Source: Chionis minor (Eukaryota; Chordata; Aves; Charadriiformes; Chionididae). From it: a stretch of 64,000 nt of DNA. The stretch covers positions 91,433 to 155,432 of the forward strand of contig VZSF01003483.1 in the NCBI GenBank assembly GCA_013398295.1. The letters run 5' to 3'. Numbering within the stretch: position 1 is the first letter of the stretch; each line of letters opens with the position of its first letter. This document shows positions 15,180-27,400 of the stretch, piece after piece. The notes beneath the pieces were generated by a model that saw nothing but the letters and a program-made list of their open reading frames with translations, was not told the DNA's origin and searched no databases. Position numbers and translations under genes: made by a program.

Positions 15180-16057
15180 GTAGGTCCTGCTGGGTCTTGG
15201 CGTGGGCGGGAAGGTGCAGCCAGACATGCCAGCTGCATATGTTGACTCTGCTCATACCTCTGTCTCACTTTCTCTCTTAGACGTTGATATTGCTAACTGC
15301 TCTCTTATCTTTTTTTTGGGGGGTGGGCTGGTGGCTCAGATCCCCAGGTATGAGGTATAAGATCTAGCATTGTCTGCTCCAGGAACTTGCCAAACAGTGC
15401 AGCTCAGCACAGAGCCTGACTGCTTCGCTGTGGACCTGTCTTTCTTCAGGCAGGACCTACTGTGTCAGGGTTATTCTTCTGGTGCAATGCTACAGATAAA
15501 TGTCAGGCACTGGCTTACAGGCTCAGGGGCCAGACACCTCCTAAGAGCCAGCGAGGAAAAAAAAGTTTGGAACATGTAAAAATACGTAATGAAGTTCAGA
15601 GTTAGCAGTTGAGGAATGTCTGGTTTCAACCAGGAAATTGATTTTGTTGTGATTCAGTCAGACTCAAATATTTCCCATTGCCAATATTGGTCTAATATTC
15701 AGTGTTGTTGTCAGAAGTCCAGAGACTGAAAATTACTTTTTTCTGTATGATTATTAACCAGAGAGACTCCATCTTGCTGTGTATGTTGGGAGTAAGGTCT
15801 CTAAATGCCTTCAGAAAGAAAGAAGCATGCTACCTTTCTTCTCAAAACAGCAGGACCAATCCCAACCCATTTGGGTTGATGCTCAGCTTTGCTTTGCCTT
15901 TGACTCATATCTGACATAGAGAAATGCCCCATCTCCCACTTCTGCAGCTGGCTGTGAACAACACAGACTGCAGCATCAAAGTGTTTATAGCTCAATGTTT
16001 CACTTCCAGAGTGGCATGTGTTTAAATGAGTTCTTCTTCCTGGGTCTTTTTTTACAG
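15180..16057 (+). other. DNAI1: DNAI1 intron (short, 878 bases)
   Basis: This is the shortest intron in the window, starting GTAGGT and ending TTTTTTTACAG. It has a T/G-rich run near 15,310-15,330. I see no repeat family, RNA gene or extra exon in it. Confidence 0.88.
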
Positions 16058-16157
16058 GACTCCGATGTTTATTTATGACCTGAATTCTGCTGTAGGGGAT
16101 GTTGCCTGGTCCCCTTACTCCTCCACGGTCTTTGCTGCAGTCACCACTGATGGCAAG
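16058..16157 (+). CDS. DNAI1: DNAI1 coding exon (penultimate WD blade)
   Basis: This 100-base exon begins with one base completing lysine and ends in phase 0. It reads [17 protein letters not shown], then [16 protein letters not shown]. The [14 protein letters not shown] pattern is the D-V-A-W-S-P core of a WD blade. Its closing strand (DGKAHVFDL) is completed in the next exon. This segment is close to identical to mammalian DNAI1. The acceptor is TTTACAG and the donor is AAG|GTGAGA. Confidence 0.97.
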
Positions 16158-16336
16158 GTGAGAGGCTGGGAGCCACAATGCTCTGATTTGAGATGAAAGA
16201 AAATTAAGGGAAATTAGGATTGAGCATGGGGATGGGTCAGCCCAATCCTGGCCAAGCATGTCATGAAGCTGCAGATCCCCTACTGGCAGGAATCCAACAC
16301 AGTGACAGGCCGAGTTGGCTGCAGCTTGCCTGACCT

Positions 16337-16352
16337 GCTTGCTTGCTTGCTT
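16337..16352 (+). repeat. short (CTTG)n microsatellite
   Basis: About four CTTG units in a row lie within the intron, just upstream of the CR1 fragment. Confidence 0.7.
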
Positions 16353-16454
16353 CAGGATGGCAGGGGCATTTCGGTTGCTCAAAGCCCTAAAACTATTAAT
16401 TCCTTTTCTCTCAATCTGATTACAGGGGACACAGAAGTCATAATTTGCTGTCCC

Positions 16455-16558
16455 GTTGCTGAGGGACATGGTTTAGTGGTGGTTTGGCAGTGTTAGGTTT
16501 ATGGTTGGACTCGATGATCTTAAAGATCTCTTCCAACCTAGGTGATTCTATGATTCTC
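16455..16558 (+). repeat. CR1 LINE, 3'-end fragment
   Basis: This is a 5'-truncated CR1 3' end: TGAGGGACATGGTTTAGTGG, then GTTGGACTCGATGATCT, CTCTTCCAACCTAGGTG and the terminal ATTCTATGATTCT unit. The order matches the end of avian CR1 elements. It lies about 300 bases downstream of a DNAI1 exon. It is little diverged and shares long runs with the copy near 36.9 kb. Confidence 0.92.
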
Positions 16559-19500
16559 TAGAGATGAGGAAACCTGAGCAGCAGCATTTCTTACTCCTTC
16601 TCCCCCTAAGGTCTACCACACATCTACAAGCAACAAGGCCTGAAATCTCAGCTGCAGCCCTGTCGGGCAAACAGCTAAAATGTTAAATCACGTTAAATCA
16701 CAAATCAGAGGTCTTTTAGCAGATGCTGAGGATCAGCTGCACATCTCATTGCAGCCTTGACAAACCCATCAGAAATGCATGTGGGTCCTCTCCTGTAAGC
16801 ACAGGTGCTTCTTGGTCGCCAAACCTCCCCAACCTGTAGCATAAGCAAGCCAAACCTCCCTGCAGTCCTAGTTTGCTCCTCTTACTCCAGGAATGGAGTA
16901 CTTAGAGGACAAAGAGGAAAGCAGGGTTCTGGAAACAGGCTGCCTTTTCCTATGCTTTCTTGCCCTTGGCGTGCATACCCCTGGGCATGAATTGCTCACT
17001 ACCTCTCAATGCTGCTCCTGCTGTGTTAAGGTAGATGTTGCAAATGCATGCAAGTCCCTGCTTCCTCTTATGTTGACCACATCAGTGCAGGCATGCAGCT
17101 TGCACATGTCAGGAGAAAAACACTTAACATGCTCTATGTGATATCAGCTTATTAACCACTGCACCTCTGGGGACGGAGAGATGATGCTGCAGATCAGAGC
17201 ACCCCTCATACGAGCTGGTGTCAGGGCATTGGTTCTGAACCTCCAAGATATAGAGAAGCAATAGAGTAAAGTGGCTGTATACTTATATTGATATTAAAAA
17301 AATCAATTATAGTAATATGCCCAGGGTCAGCCAATAGAACTTTGTTCCAATTAAATAAAATCAACATTTTCCCACTGTATGAGGCTGTCTCCAAGACTAA
17401 TGATTTGGTAATGAAGTACTTAGACTGGTCCTATTATTGAGATGATGGCAGTTATATTTTTGCCCCTAGCCATCCATCCTAGTAGCTCAGATGTTTAATT
17501 TGGGCCTGGCAAGTAGCCAGGGCACGTAGTTATCCGTCAACATTGGTTTTGTACTGTAAGACCACATTGCTCTGTCACCATGGGCTGTATGTTTTGCTGG
17601 TATAAATTGGAAAGTCTGTGCAGTTTGGCCAAATTACTCTAGCAAAAAGATGGCCTTTATATATCTCTCATTGAATTGATGCCTTGACAACTTTATTGCA
17701 GTTTAACCTTTATGTTATAGCAAAAAATTCATTTCACTGATACACTGGCTCAGGCTGTGAATTTGTCTCTCCCAGGCTAAGCAGAGGAAATCTCTTCACT
17801 GGGGCACCTGGTCTCCCTGGGAAGCTCAGGATGCCACGGCCTGCAGAAAGCAGCGTGGGTGCTCTTCCCTTGCAAGCAGGGTCAGGACTGGGCCCTTTGT
17901 TCATGGGTCTGCCTTTCCCCAGTCTCCCATATACCAAATGAAGGGCCTGGATGAACGAAGTGAACGCCTTCAGTGCTACAAACCCTCTGACTTGTTCTCC
18001 ACAAGTGAAGTTGTGTGTACCCCTGGACCTGGCAAGGGTCCTGATGACATTCACAGCTTTGATTGAGTGCTGGGGTGAGCGGTGCAGAGAGCTGTGAGTA
18101 CCCCCGACTGTGTCCTGGCACCTAATGGTGGGCAAGAGGATGGAGATGTCTGCAGGCAGTGATACTTCCTGGGCAGCATGACCAGATAGAGGGGAAACAC
18201 TGGGCGTACTTGGATTTCTTATTCACCTGGTCGAGTTTCTGCAGTGATAGCTCATCTCTAGGAAGAATTCAGGCTACTCACTTGGGCCAGGTTCTTTAAC
18301 ACACCTTTACCTGCACCAGAGAAGCTCTTAAGGGCTTGGCAAGAGTCTGTGCAATGGGGTCTTTCCATCCCGCCTCTAGCTTGTGCTGCAGTCACTTTAG
18401 TTCTGCTGTTGCAGGGTTGCATTAGCTGCAGCACGCGTGGCCCTGAAGTTGGTACGAGGCTATGGATAAGACAGAGGACTGACTTGGCAGCACTGCAGCC
18501 AGGGTGTCTCGCCTTGGCTACCCTGCCTTGGCTCTAACTCAGTAATCCTAATTAGATCCTAATCTAGTAGGATCTAGTTCTGCTTTACGCCTTAAATCCC
18601 AAAGTCTGAGAAGGGTGGCCATCAGCCAGGAGCAGCCTGGAATTGGGCTGCCCAGCAGGAACAGTCCAGGCGAGGGCTGCCTTCCCATTGCAATAAGCTG
18701 CCCAGGACTGATGCTGATAGAAATCCTGGGACTCCATGTTAGCCACTAACCGTGCTGGTTGCAGCAGGGTGTGTCTGGCGTGGTTTGGTTTCTATTTTGA
18801 ACAGAACCTTCTAGATCTGCAGTCAAAGTGGAATAAATAGTTGTTTACAGCCTTTTCATTCCTAGACACATTCCACTTTGTAGCAGAGTGCACTTCTTGG
18901 GAATAACTCAGTGCCTCGCAAAGGGCAATCTCCATTAATGCTGGGAAAAGGTCTACATTAAGAGGATACAGAAAACTACAGGACATCAGCCAGAAAATAA
19001 AACATTAAAGGCCTCCTGTTCATAAACACCCTCTAGCTTTGCATCCACGCATAATTATGCCTGCAAAACTTGAAGGCTGCCTGGAGGCGGTTTTAAAATC
19101 AGGCCCTAATTGCAGTCTTAAAGGGATACCTGTCGTATTTTGAAAAACACATTTCCTTATTCAAGCTGATGCTCTGTGTCCAAAATGTGTGTATCAGCAC
19201 CCTAACTCCTAAGACTGACGTGGAAATTGGGGCATTTTAGAATCTAAGAATCTCTCAATCCCCATGAATCCAGGAGGTGGGGATTTAAAAAAAGCTTTAA
19301 ATATCAGGGACATTATGATAAAATGTGTGTGTTGGAAACTGGATGACTGCTTTGGACGCCACCACCTCTTCATAAATAACCTGAGTGTGCGTGTTCTGCT
19401 GCTAGTTCAGTGGATACTAACTGCTACTATTGCTTTTTATCATGTTCTGGGTAATTTCCTTAGTCTACTGCTCTGCCTGATGGCCATTTTATTTCAGAAT

Positions 19501-20557
19501 GAGCATAAACAACTTGCAATGAAAATTGAAATAAAATAAAATGATCACGGAGACATGCACATCCATGCCAACACCGCCTGGAAAAAAACTCTCAGTTCTA
19601 TAACTAGATGTCTAAAGTGGCCTGATTTTAAAAGGACTGGACAGCCAGCTGCATTTATGGAAGCTAGTCTCTCCTGGATGCACTCAAATGTGGTTGCTAT
19701 AGAGCATTCAGCTTTGGTTTCAATCATTGTGCTAAGTCCATTGCAGTTTTGCTCTTTGATTGCATTTCAGATGACACTTACATTCCTTGAAGACTCCACA
19801 ATTGTTCCTAAAGCAGACAGGTGGAGAGCTCCATTATTTCTAAACATGAGTCCTGCAGCTCAATTGGCTTGCAGCAGCTCTGTGGTCCCTCCAGGCCATC
19901 TCCTACAGGTTCCTGGGTGCAGATACTGATGTGATTAGCACGGAAATAAAATGAGGTTAGAGAATACCTAGTTTAGGCTGTAAATGGTAAAAGCCTGACA
20001 TGAAGAAGAAGAATAGCTGGGATGAGGGATCTGCTTCGGAAATAAAAAAAAAGTGTGGACGTGGATTTGGATGCCTGGACTCCTACATTTAGGGTGCAGG
20101 AAATCTGGGGTTGTTGGTCTGCTTATTGTAAGGACAGAGGCCAGAGAAACAGTGAGGAGTGGAAGCCAATCCCTGTGGTATTCAGCAGGATTTGTCTCTG
20201 GGAGTTTGCTTTAAGCCCATCTCAAACTTATGCTTAAAGCAGGAAAAAAAAAAAACAGAGTTGAAACATGTAAAAGTGGGAATCATGCCTGGAATTTCCT
20301 TCTTGGACTTCTTTTCCGTATTTAAGGGAAGTAAATAAATGGTCTTGGCCAGTTGTACTGTACAAGGGCAATGCTACAGACCTCCATGTCTGTCTCACTC
20401 CAGGCATGTTGATGCTTTCTTGTGCTCAATTCATGCATGAATTGTTATCCCTGTTAAAAAAGACAGAGACACGCACATCATAAGTGTCCCCAGATGGCTG
20501 GATCCCAGGCTGTGGGCCACAGCTGCCTCGTGCAATGATGTAACGATGTGGTCAAGC

Positions 20558-20938
20558 CATTATTATTCAGCCTAGAGAAGGAACCCCGCAGCAGCCTACC
20601 AGTGCCTACAAGGAGGTCATCAAGACGTTAGAGACAAGCTGCTTATAGCAGTGCATGAAGGGACAATGAGGCACAACATCTGAAATGAGTTGAAATGAGG
20701 TTTGGACTGGATGTAAGGAAAAACTTTCACTATGAAGGTGTCAAGTAATAGAACAGCTTGTTCAGAGATGTTACGACAACTCTGTCCGTGGAGGTCTTCA
20801 AGACCAGAATCGGTGGGGTCCGGAGCAACTGCATCTGACCTCAGAGCTGACCCTGCTTTGCACAGGAGGTTGGAGTAGGGACTTCTGGGAGTCTCTTCCA
20901 ACCTGAATAACCTTTTAAACCCCGAGACACTATGAAAC
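20558..20938 (+). repeat. CR1 LINE fragment, older copy
   Basis: The segment follows the order of the CR1 3' region: TTCAGCCTAGAGAAGGAA, a GACAATGAGGC-like block, then GGACTGGATGTAAGGAAAAA, TTCAGAGATGTTACGACA, GTGGAGGTCTTCAAGACCAG and CTCTTCCAACCTGAATAA. It ends near a degraded ATTCTATGA unit (ACACTATGAAAC). It is more diverged than the CR1 copies at 16.5 and 36.9 kb. Confidence 0.88.
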
Positions 20939-23476
20939 GTCCTTGTGTGAGACGGAGGATCCCAGGGGTTTTACAACAGGCTTGGGAGCATGCACTAAGT
21001 ACAAGTCCATTTACTTTCATGTTTTTGTAGTGTCCTTCATGGCTAATGCCGCAAGAGCAAGGTGATGTTATAGCCATATTTAGTAAATATTGATAGCCTC
21101 AAGATAAATGCCATCCAAGTGCACACTCTGCAGAGAAAGCCGCTCAGACATATGCTCCAGGGATTTTCCCCATTACTGAAGTTGTTGACCTTTCAAGATG
21201 TGAAATACTTGAAACAACCCAAACCTTCAGTAAATTAGCTAATGCTTTGTGCTGCTCAGGAAGTGAGTGTGCCCTTTCCTGCTTATATAAACATATTTTA
21301 CTGAACAACTGTTTTGTATGAGAAGTCTTGAAGACCAGGTTCCTGTTGTATCTCACTTACAGGGTAAGATGGTGAAGAAATGCCCATTGTGCTGTTACTC
21401 ATCCTTTCCCAGCTAGGAGAGAGGCATTTGTTTGGCGCTGGCACGTGTATGTGTTCATAGAGCAATTTGCAGAGACTTGCTGCCCATTTAGCATTGACCA
21501 GTGGCCAAAACTAATCTCTGTGTTTAAAAGCATGAACGATTTTGCAGATAAAAAGCTTGCTAAACCTTCCAGGCTTGCAAATATTTCACTAGGTATTTTA
21601 AAGCTAACCCTTCCTCTCCTTGTAGGGCATGAATCACGGGTGCTGGCAGCATCAGTGGATGCTTTTGGCCAGGGGAGCCAGGACTGTGAACCCCTCATAC
21701 CTACGGATGTCCCTTCTGTGTCTGAGTCTTTCCTCCTACCCTTCAGTGGTAGTCCGTGGGGTTTGTCTGTGTCTTAATGGGGCCACTGCTAGCTCTGCAG
21801 GGCTGAGACATGGCATCTCCTGTCTTCTGCACCATGTCTGGGGCAATCGCTGGGGTGTGAAAACACTAAATGAATGCAGGTCCCTTTGCCATCACCCAGA
21901 AGGACCTTTGAGTAGGCTGAAGTGGACTGGGACTTTTTAAAAATGGCTTTGAAATTGCGTTCACAGTATAAGTGGTTGTTTTCCGGTAAAACTGTTCATT
22001 TCCTTCTGTCACAAAATCTACAAGGCTCTTTCTAATTCCCTGCTGAATCTTTGAGATTGATATGGACTGCTGGGCAGTCTTATGTCTGCTTTAAAACACG
22101 GGGTGGTGGTATGTCAAAGCTCGATGTGGTAGATGGGCTGAGTCCCTGGAATTAATGCTGCTTCCTCTTTGTGCCAGTCGGGTGGTCCTCCATTCTCCTC
22201 CAGCCACCAGGCTCTCTGTGCACTGGCGTTTCTCTCCTCTAGGAGCTGATTTTAGGGGATAAAGCTGGACTGGAAGACTTTGGTTTTGCTCTGCAGGGTC
22301 TGAGCCCTCACCTCAGTCCTGCTGCAGCTCCCATCCCATCATCGGGTGCTCTGGTAGGCTGTGAGCCTCAAGATGTGCATCAGGCACCTCAGGACACTAC
22401 TGCTCACTCACATCCTTTAGCTACTGACTCGCAGGTGAGATGACTTTGTCAGCACAATAGTTGGTTTCAGTGCAGAGTCAAACTGATAAATTTAAACCCC
22501 TGTTGTCGATGGCTTTGCAGGAATTGTTTCTTACACAGATGCTCACAGGGCAGTTTTTCATTACTAGAGCTATTGCTCTTTCAGGTTATGAAACACAGCA
22601 TTTTGATGAAACCTACCTGCTGAGGTTAACTAGTTCATTCAGCCACACAGGAACCAAGTTTGCCTTTTTCTGTTTGCACGGACATACCTGAGTGAAAAAA
22701 TGACTTAGGCAGCATCTCCGAAGATTTAATTGATTCACCTGTTAGACTTTGCATAAAAACTTCCTGGGAGCACAGAGCCCATCAGGAGTATCTGTGAGAG
22801 TTGGAAAGACAATCCTAGGTGCCTGTCTACTCTTCGTTATTTACTGCCTCTAAGAACGGCCCCTCAGTTAGGTTTCAATTTGCAAGTGGGCACAATTGGC
22901 ATTAGGGCCACTGCGAGCCTCCAGCTGTCTGCCCCATCCTGCTGTACAGAGGCAGCAGCTCCTGGACCTTGATGTTTATTGCTTGGCATTTCATAATGAC
23001 CTGAAATCTGCGCTGGCTCAGTTTAAATGCCAGTCTCCAAACTGTGACAGTTCGGTATCTGCCTTAGGCGCAGCTTTGCTGGCCTGCCGCAGGGCTGCAG
23101 CTGACTGCTTCTCCCATCAGACCCGATGCTGCCCCCGTCTCCAGCTCTCCATGGTGGGGCAACAGCCAGGACCCTGCCAACATCCGAAGAGATGGAGCTC
23201 GGCCCTATTCTACAAGGACATAGTTTCAGCCTGACAGCAGGAGCTGGGCTGCCAGGGAGAGCACAGGGATACTGGCACAGCTGGGATGTGTTCGCGTAGC
23301 GCAGCCGTGGGAGCTTTGCCCTGGGGCACATAAGGGACTGGCTGAAACAGTCTCCCTGTTCTTCACCGAGTATTTGGGATGGGATGGGATGGCAGAGTAG
23401 GAAAGTGTCAGGGAACTGGCGGAAAAGAGGAAAGGCTCTTTGCCCAGTATTCAGGAGTATTACGGTGCGGGAGAGA

Positions 23477-23519
23477 TTAGGCAACCTAAATATGCCTAAA
23501 AATTAGGCAACCTAAGTAT
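23477..23519 (+). repeat. small inverted and direct repeat
   Basis: TTAGGCA at 23477 is mirrored by TGCCTAA at 23493. The unit TTAGGCAACCTAAATAT then recurs at 23503 with one change. The whole structure covers about 43 bases inside an intron. No function is evident. Confidence 0.6.
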
Positions 23520-24378
23520 CTCCCAGAAAGGTCCTGGGACAAATCATTCAATGGTCTATTTCTAAGCACTGGTGGATCAGGGAACAGCCAGTCTAGTAAG
23601 GCTTTAGTAAGGCTATATCACATAACACTGGTCTAATACTCTTTTTGAGAGTAACAGGCCTGGTAGATCAGAGGAACGAGGTGTAATACGTGTTCACAGG
23701 TTGACTTCGGGAACACTGTTGTCACAAGCCCTTAAGCAAACTGCAAGGCAGGAGAGAAGGCAGATGGGACATGATGGAAGTTATCCTCAGCCGAGTGCGC
23801 AGTGCAGCTAGGGATGCTTTAAGGGACTGGGGCTGGCGCTGAAACCCAGCAGTAATTGTGGGGGGAATTAGTGGATAGGACTTACAAGTGCTGAAATTGT
23901 AAATGAGCGCAACAACATCAGCAGCAATTTGTAATCGGTAGGGTAAAATTCAATAAAGACACAAACCAAATGTGGAATATGAAATGAGCACTAATTGGGA
24001 ACACAGCAGGACCGCCGGGGAGGCTGGAGCTGGGGACTGCCTGCCCTGCCGTGCTCTCGCTAACACTGTGGTGCTGAGTCAAACCCTGGGCGATGCAGAC
24101 GAGAGTCACCCCGCGAGCACAACTGGGGTTCAGGCTGGACCTTGGATGCTGGTCTCTAAGGAGATGTCATCTCTGCTGTTGCAGGAGGGATTGCGGTGTA
24201 GCACAGAGGTGCGGTCTGCTATCGTCAGCCTAGTATCGCACGAGTTCAGCACAGATTAGTTTCTCTGTTTGACTTTCACCTTTGAGAAGTGATTTGGAAA
24301 GTAACATTAAATTTAGTACAAAAGTGAAGAGCAGAAGGAGGCTTTGTGATTCATTCCAAAGCATGTTATTAATGTTAA

Positions 24379-24420
24379 AGAGAAAAAAAAAAAAAGGAAA
24401 AAAGGGAGAAAAAAAAAAGA
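24379..24420 (+). repeat. A-rich purine tract
   Basis: This is a run of A interrupted only by G (AGAGA, then A13, GG, A6, GGG, AG, A9). It looks like low-complexity sequence. No retroposon body is recognisable upstream, so I do not call it a retroposon tail. Confidence 0.75.
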
Positions 24421-27400
24421 GTCACAAGCAACATAAGAGAACATTAGACCAAACTGAAGTGTGCCCAGCTCGGGGGTAGGATGCATCAGCTCTTTAGCAC
24501 CAGATAACAGCATTCAAAAGTGAAAGACCGAGACATGAAGGAGATTATCCTAATCACTGAGACTTTTGGAGCAGAGCCGGGCTGGCTGAAGAGGTGACTG
24601 ACAAGGAAGTTAGCTTGGATAAACAAGCACTTTCTTGTAAAACAATAAACAGGGTTTCCAGAAGAGGTCAACGAGTCCCCAGCCTGTCTCAATGAATGGC
24701 AGCTCTTCTACTTGCTGACGCTTTGATTTCTTCCTGACTCGTGGGAGCTGAGTCAAATCAGCTGAGGCTGATGCTGTTTTCGTACCGTGTCAAATTGGGA
24801 GCGACCCAGTTCTGACTGAATGATGAAAAGCTGAGAGATGCAGCCCTACAATGAAGCGGCTCCCACAGTTAAGCCAGGTGACACGGATGTTCTCTTTGCC
24901 GCTGTGTCACGCACCCTGCAGCGGTGGGCTGGCAGGCTGCAGAGCAGAGGGGTCTGCTTCGCCCTCTCCCTTACCTGGGACATGCAGCCAGCTCTCGGCT
25001 GGCAAAGCTCAAAAAGCAGCTCTCACAGATGCCTGCTCATCCTCCTGAGCTCAAGGCTACCTCTGAAAATACTTGTAGCAGAGCTGGGGTCTGTCCTTTT
25101 GCCAGTGGCCTGAAAGTGCTGTGGAAGCCCGTGAATTCTAGGGTCTGTCTGGTGTCAGGGCAGACAAGGACCAGCGTTCCTGTGTTGTCACCACAGAAGC
25201 AGGGAGGCAATGAATGTTCTCTGAGCTAGGTCTCCTTTCCTCCTGCAAAGCCCCTGACTGCCCTGGGAGTCAGAGGGACCAAGGACTGCCTTACAACCCT
25301 TTTTTGTAATGTGAAAATGTCCTTCTGGAGAAAATTGGCTGTATTGGAGGCTGTTTTGGCTGCAGTAGAGTATTGAAATCTCGCAAATTAAGGCCTCCAC
25401 CACATGGCAGCTTGACTTTGACGCAAGTTGGGGCTGCCCTGCCTGCACAGTGCCTTTAGGATGGATGCTCCAACAGCTGCCTTGGTGCTAGACAGGGGCT
25501 GGGGGTGGACTGCCCACTTTTTAAATATATTACCTGAGAGTTTGAAACAAATCATCTGTGGAGTTTGCAAATGGATGAGGTATCATGATTCAGTCAAGAA
25601 AATGAGGTAAATCCATCACAAGGACAGGGAAGCCAAGCAGTGAAAGAGATGTCAACTGGTAAAGGGCAGCATGATATTAAATTATCCCTTACCTTTTGCT
25701 CTTGCACTGATTTTATTCTTTGTTGCCAAGTTACCAGGTACATCTGGCTTTTTCTTACACACATATATATTTTCTCCCAGCCTTGGTTCTGCTTGCCATC
25801 AGGTTGTTTTTGAGCGTGGTAGCATTGCACAGACCACTTCTGGGGAATGAAAGCTTGTAAGCCTGGAAGAAAAGGACAGGAAAAGCCGCAACCACTGCAG
25901 ATTCAGTGTGTGTTCAAGGCATGCAATGAAGGCAGGGTAGGTCAAAGTAGATCTTTGGCTCCCTTCTTCATGGACCACAAAGGTCAAGTAGTTTATTCTG
26001 CTGGCAGAGAGGTTGGTTGCTTTCAGGTGGTGCTGTTTGAAGGGTCCAGCTCTCCCCCAGATCTGGCATTTCCCTCCCTGGGCTTGCCGGGCTGCTGTGC
26101 TGCAGGGGGATAGCAGAGTATGAGGACAGAGGGGTCCAAGTCACCTTGGAGCAGCTGAGCAGATGAGAGCCTGGGCTGACTTTCAGGCTCTAAGTGCAGT
26201 TTGCAGAGCAAGTGGGGAGAAATGAGATGTTCAAAACTCTGACTGTGTTTTGATGCTGGAGTTATGGTAATAGGCTTGGATGTTCACTGTGCCATGCTTA
26301 CAGAGCAGCCGTGCGGAGCCTTAGTGGGGAACTGCTGGCTTTTGGGAGGTGGAATACATTTGTATGATTCATAGACAGAGGAGCTGTTGGTCTGGATGGA
26401 ACTGAGATGGTTTTCTTCTCTGACTGTTTGAGAGTCAGGCATCAAAGCAGCTCATTTATGTCAAATATTTTCTGCAATTGTAACACAGCAGAGTTAAGAT
26501 TGCTTGTACATCAAGCATGGAGGCCCTATTGTTACCCCAATGGCAATTTTAAAATGTTCTTATTGAATAAAAAGCATCAGGCAGAGACTGCAGGATTCAC
26601 CTGATCCTATCTCAGATATAACTGGGCATCTGCTTAAATTCAGTGCTGCTTTTCAGGGGCTACTGACTTACCAGAGTTACTGTCCTTCTATCAAGGAGAG
26701 GTTTGCTTTGAGCATCTGACTGGCATATCTACCGTCAGACTATCTGGTACATTGGGATTGTGATTCTAGGTTTCTTTTGATGATTGTTGATGCCAGCTCA
26801 TAAATCCCCATGCTGCAAGGAACTGCTTAGCTCAACAGCTTGGCCCTCATTTGGAGGGTGGTACATCTTCTACTGTACTTCTTTGGGGTGGGCACACAAT
26901 TCTACATGGACCGTAAATAAAATAGGTGTTGGAGTCATTGGTTACTGCCCCATGCTTTATTCTCCCTCGGGACCTGCAGCTAAGCTGGGAGAAGCAGATG
27001 AGACTTCTTGCACTTCCCTATTTCAGACATTTTCAGATTTCTTTTACATCTGTGTGCATCTCCCCAAGTTTCTTGTTCTTGGAGTCTGATTTATGTCTCT
27101 CCAAGGAAGCAGACACATATTTTTACTAAGGTCTCTGTAATGAAAGAACTGAATCACCCTTTCCCATTATCTGAACGCACATCAGGAGAAAGAATGAAGA
27201 TGTCTGCAGTGGTCTGCAAGCATCAGGGCTGCAGACCCTGCAGGCCTCTGCTTTGCTTCTACATAATCTGCAGAAAGTATCTGATAAAAGTGAGTTTATT
27301 GTCAGGAGGCTCCAGCCCCCTCTCTGGGGATGTGTGCCACAGTGGAAAGACTCTTTGAGGGCTGAAAAATCAGAGGTTTGAAACCTCCGCTCTGCAGGTT

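Noticed and set aside
15801..16469. 222-codon minus-strand frame
   Set aside because: It runs antisense across DNAI1 exon 16058-16157 and its intron flanks. There is no homology, and it is best explained as chance.
24379..24420. A-rich tract as a processed pseudogene tail
   Set aside because: No coding-like body or target-site duplication can be seen upstream.
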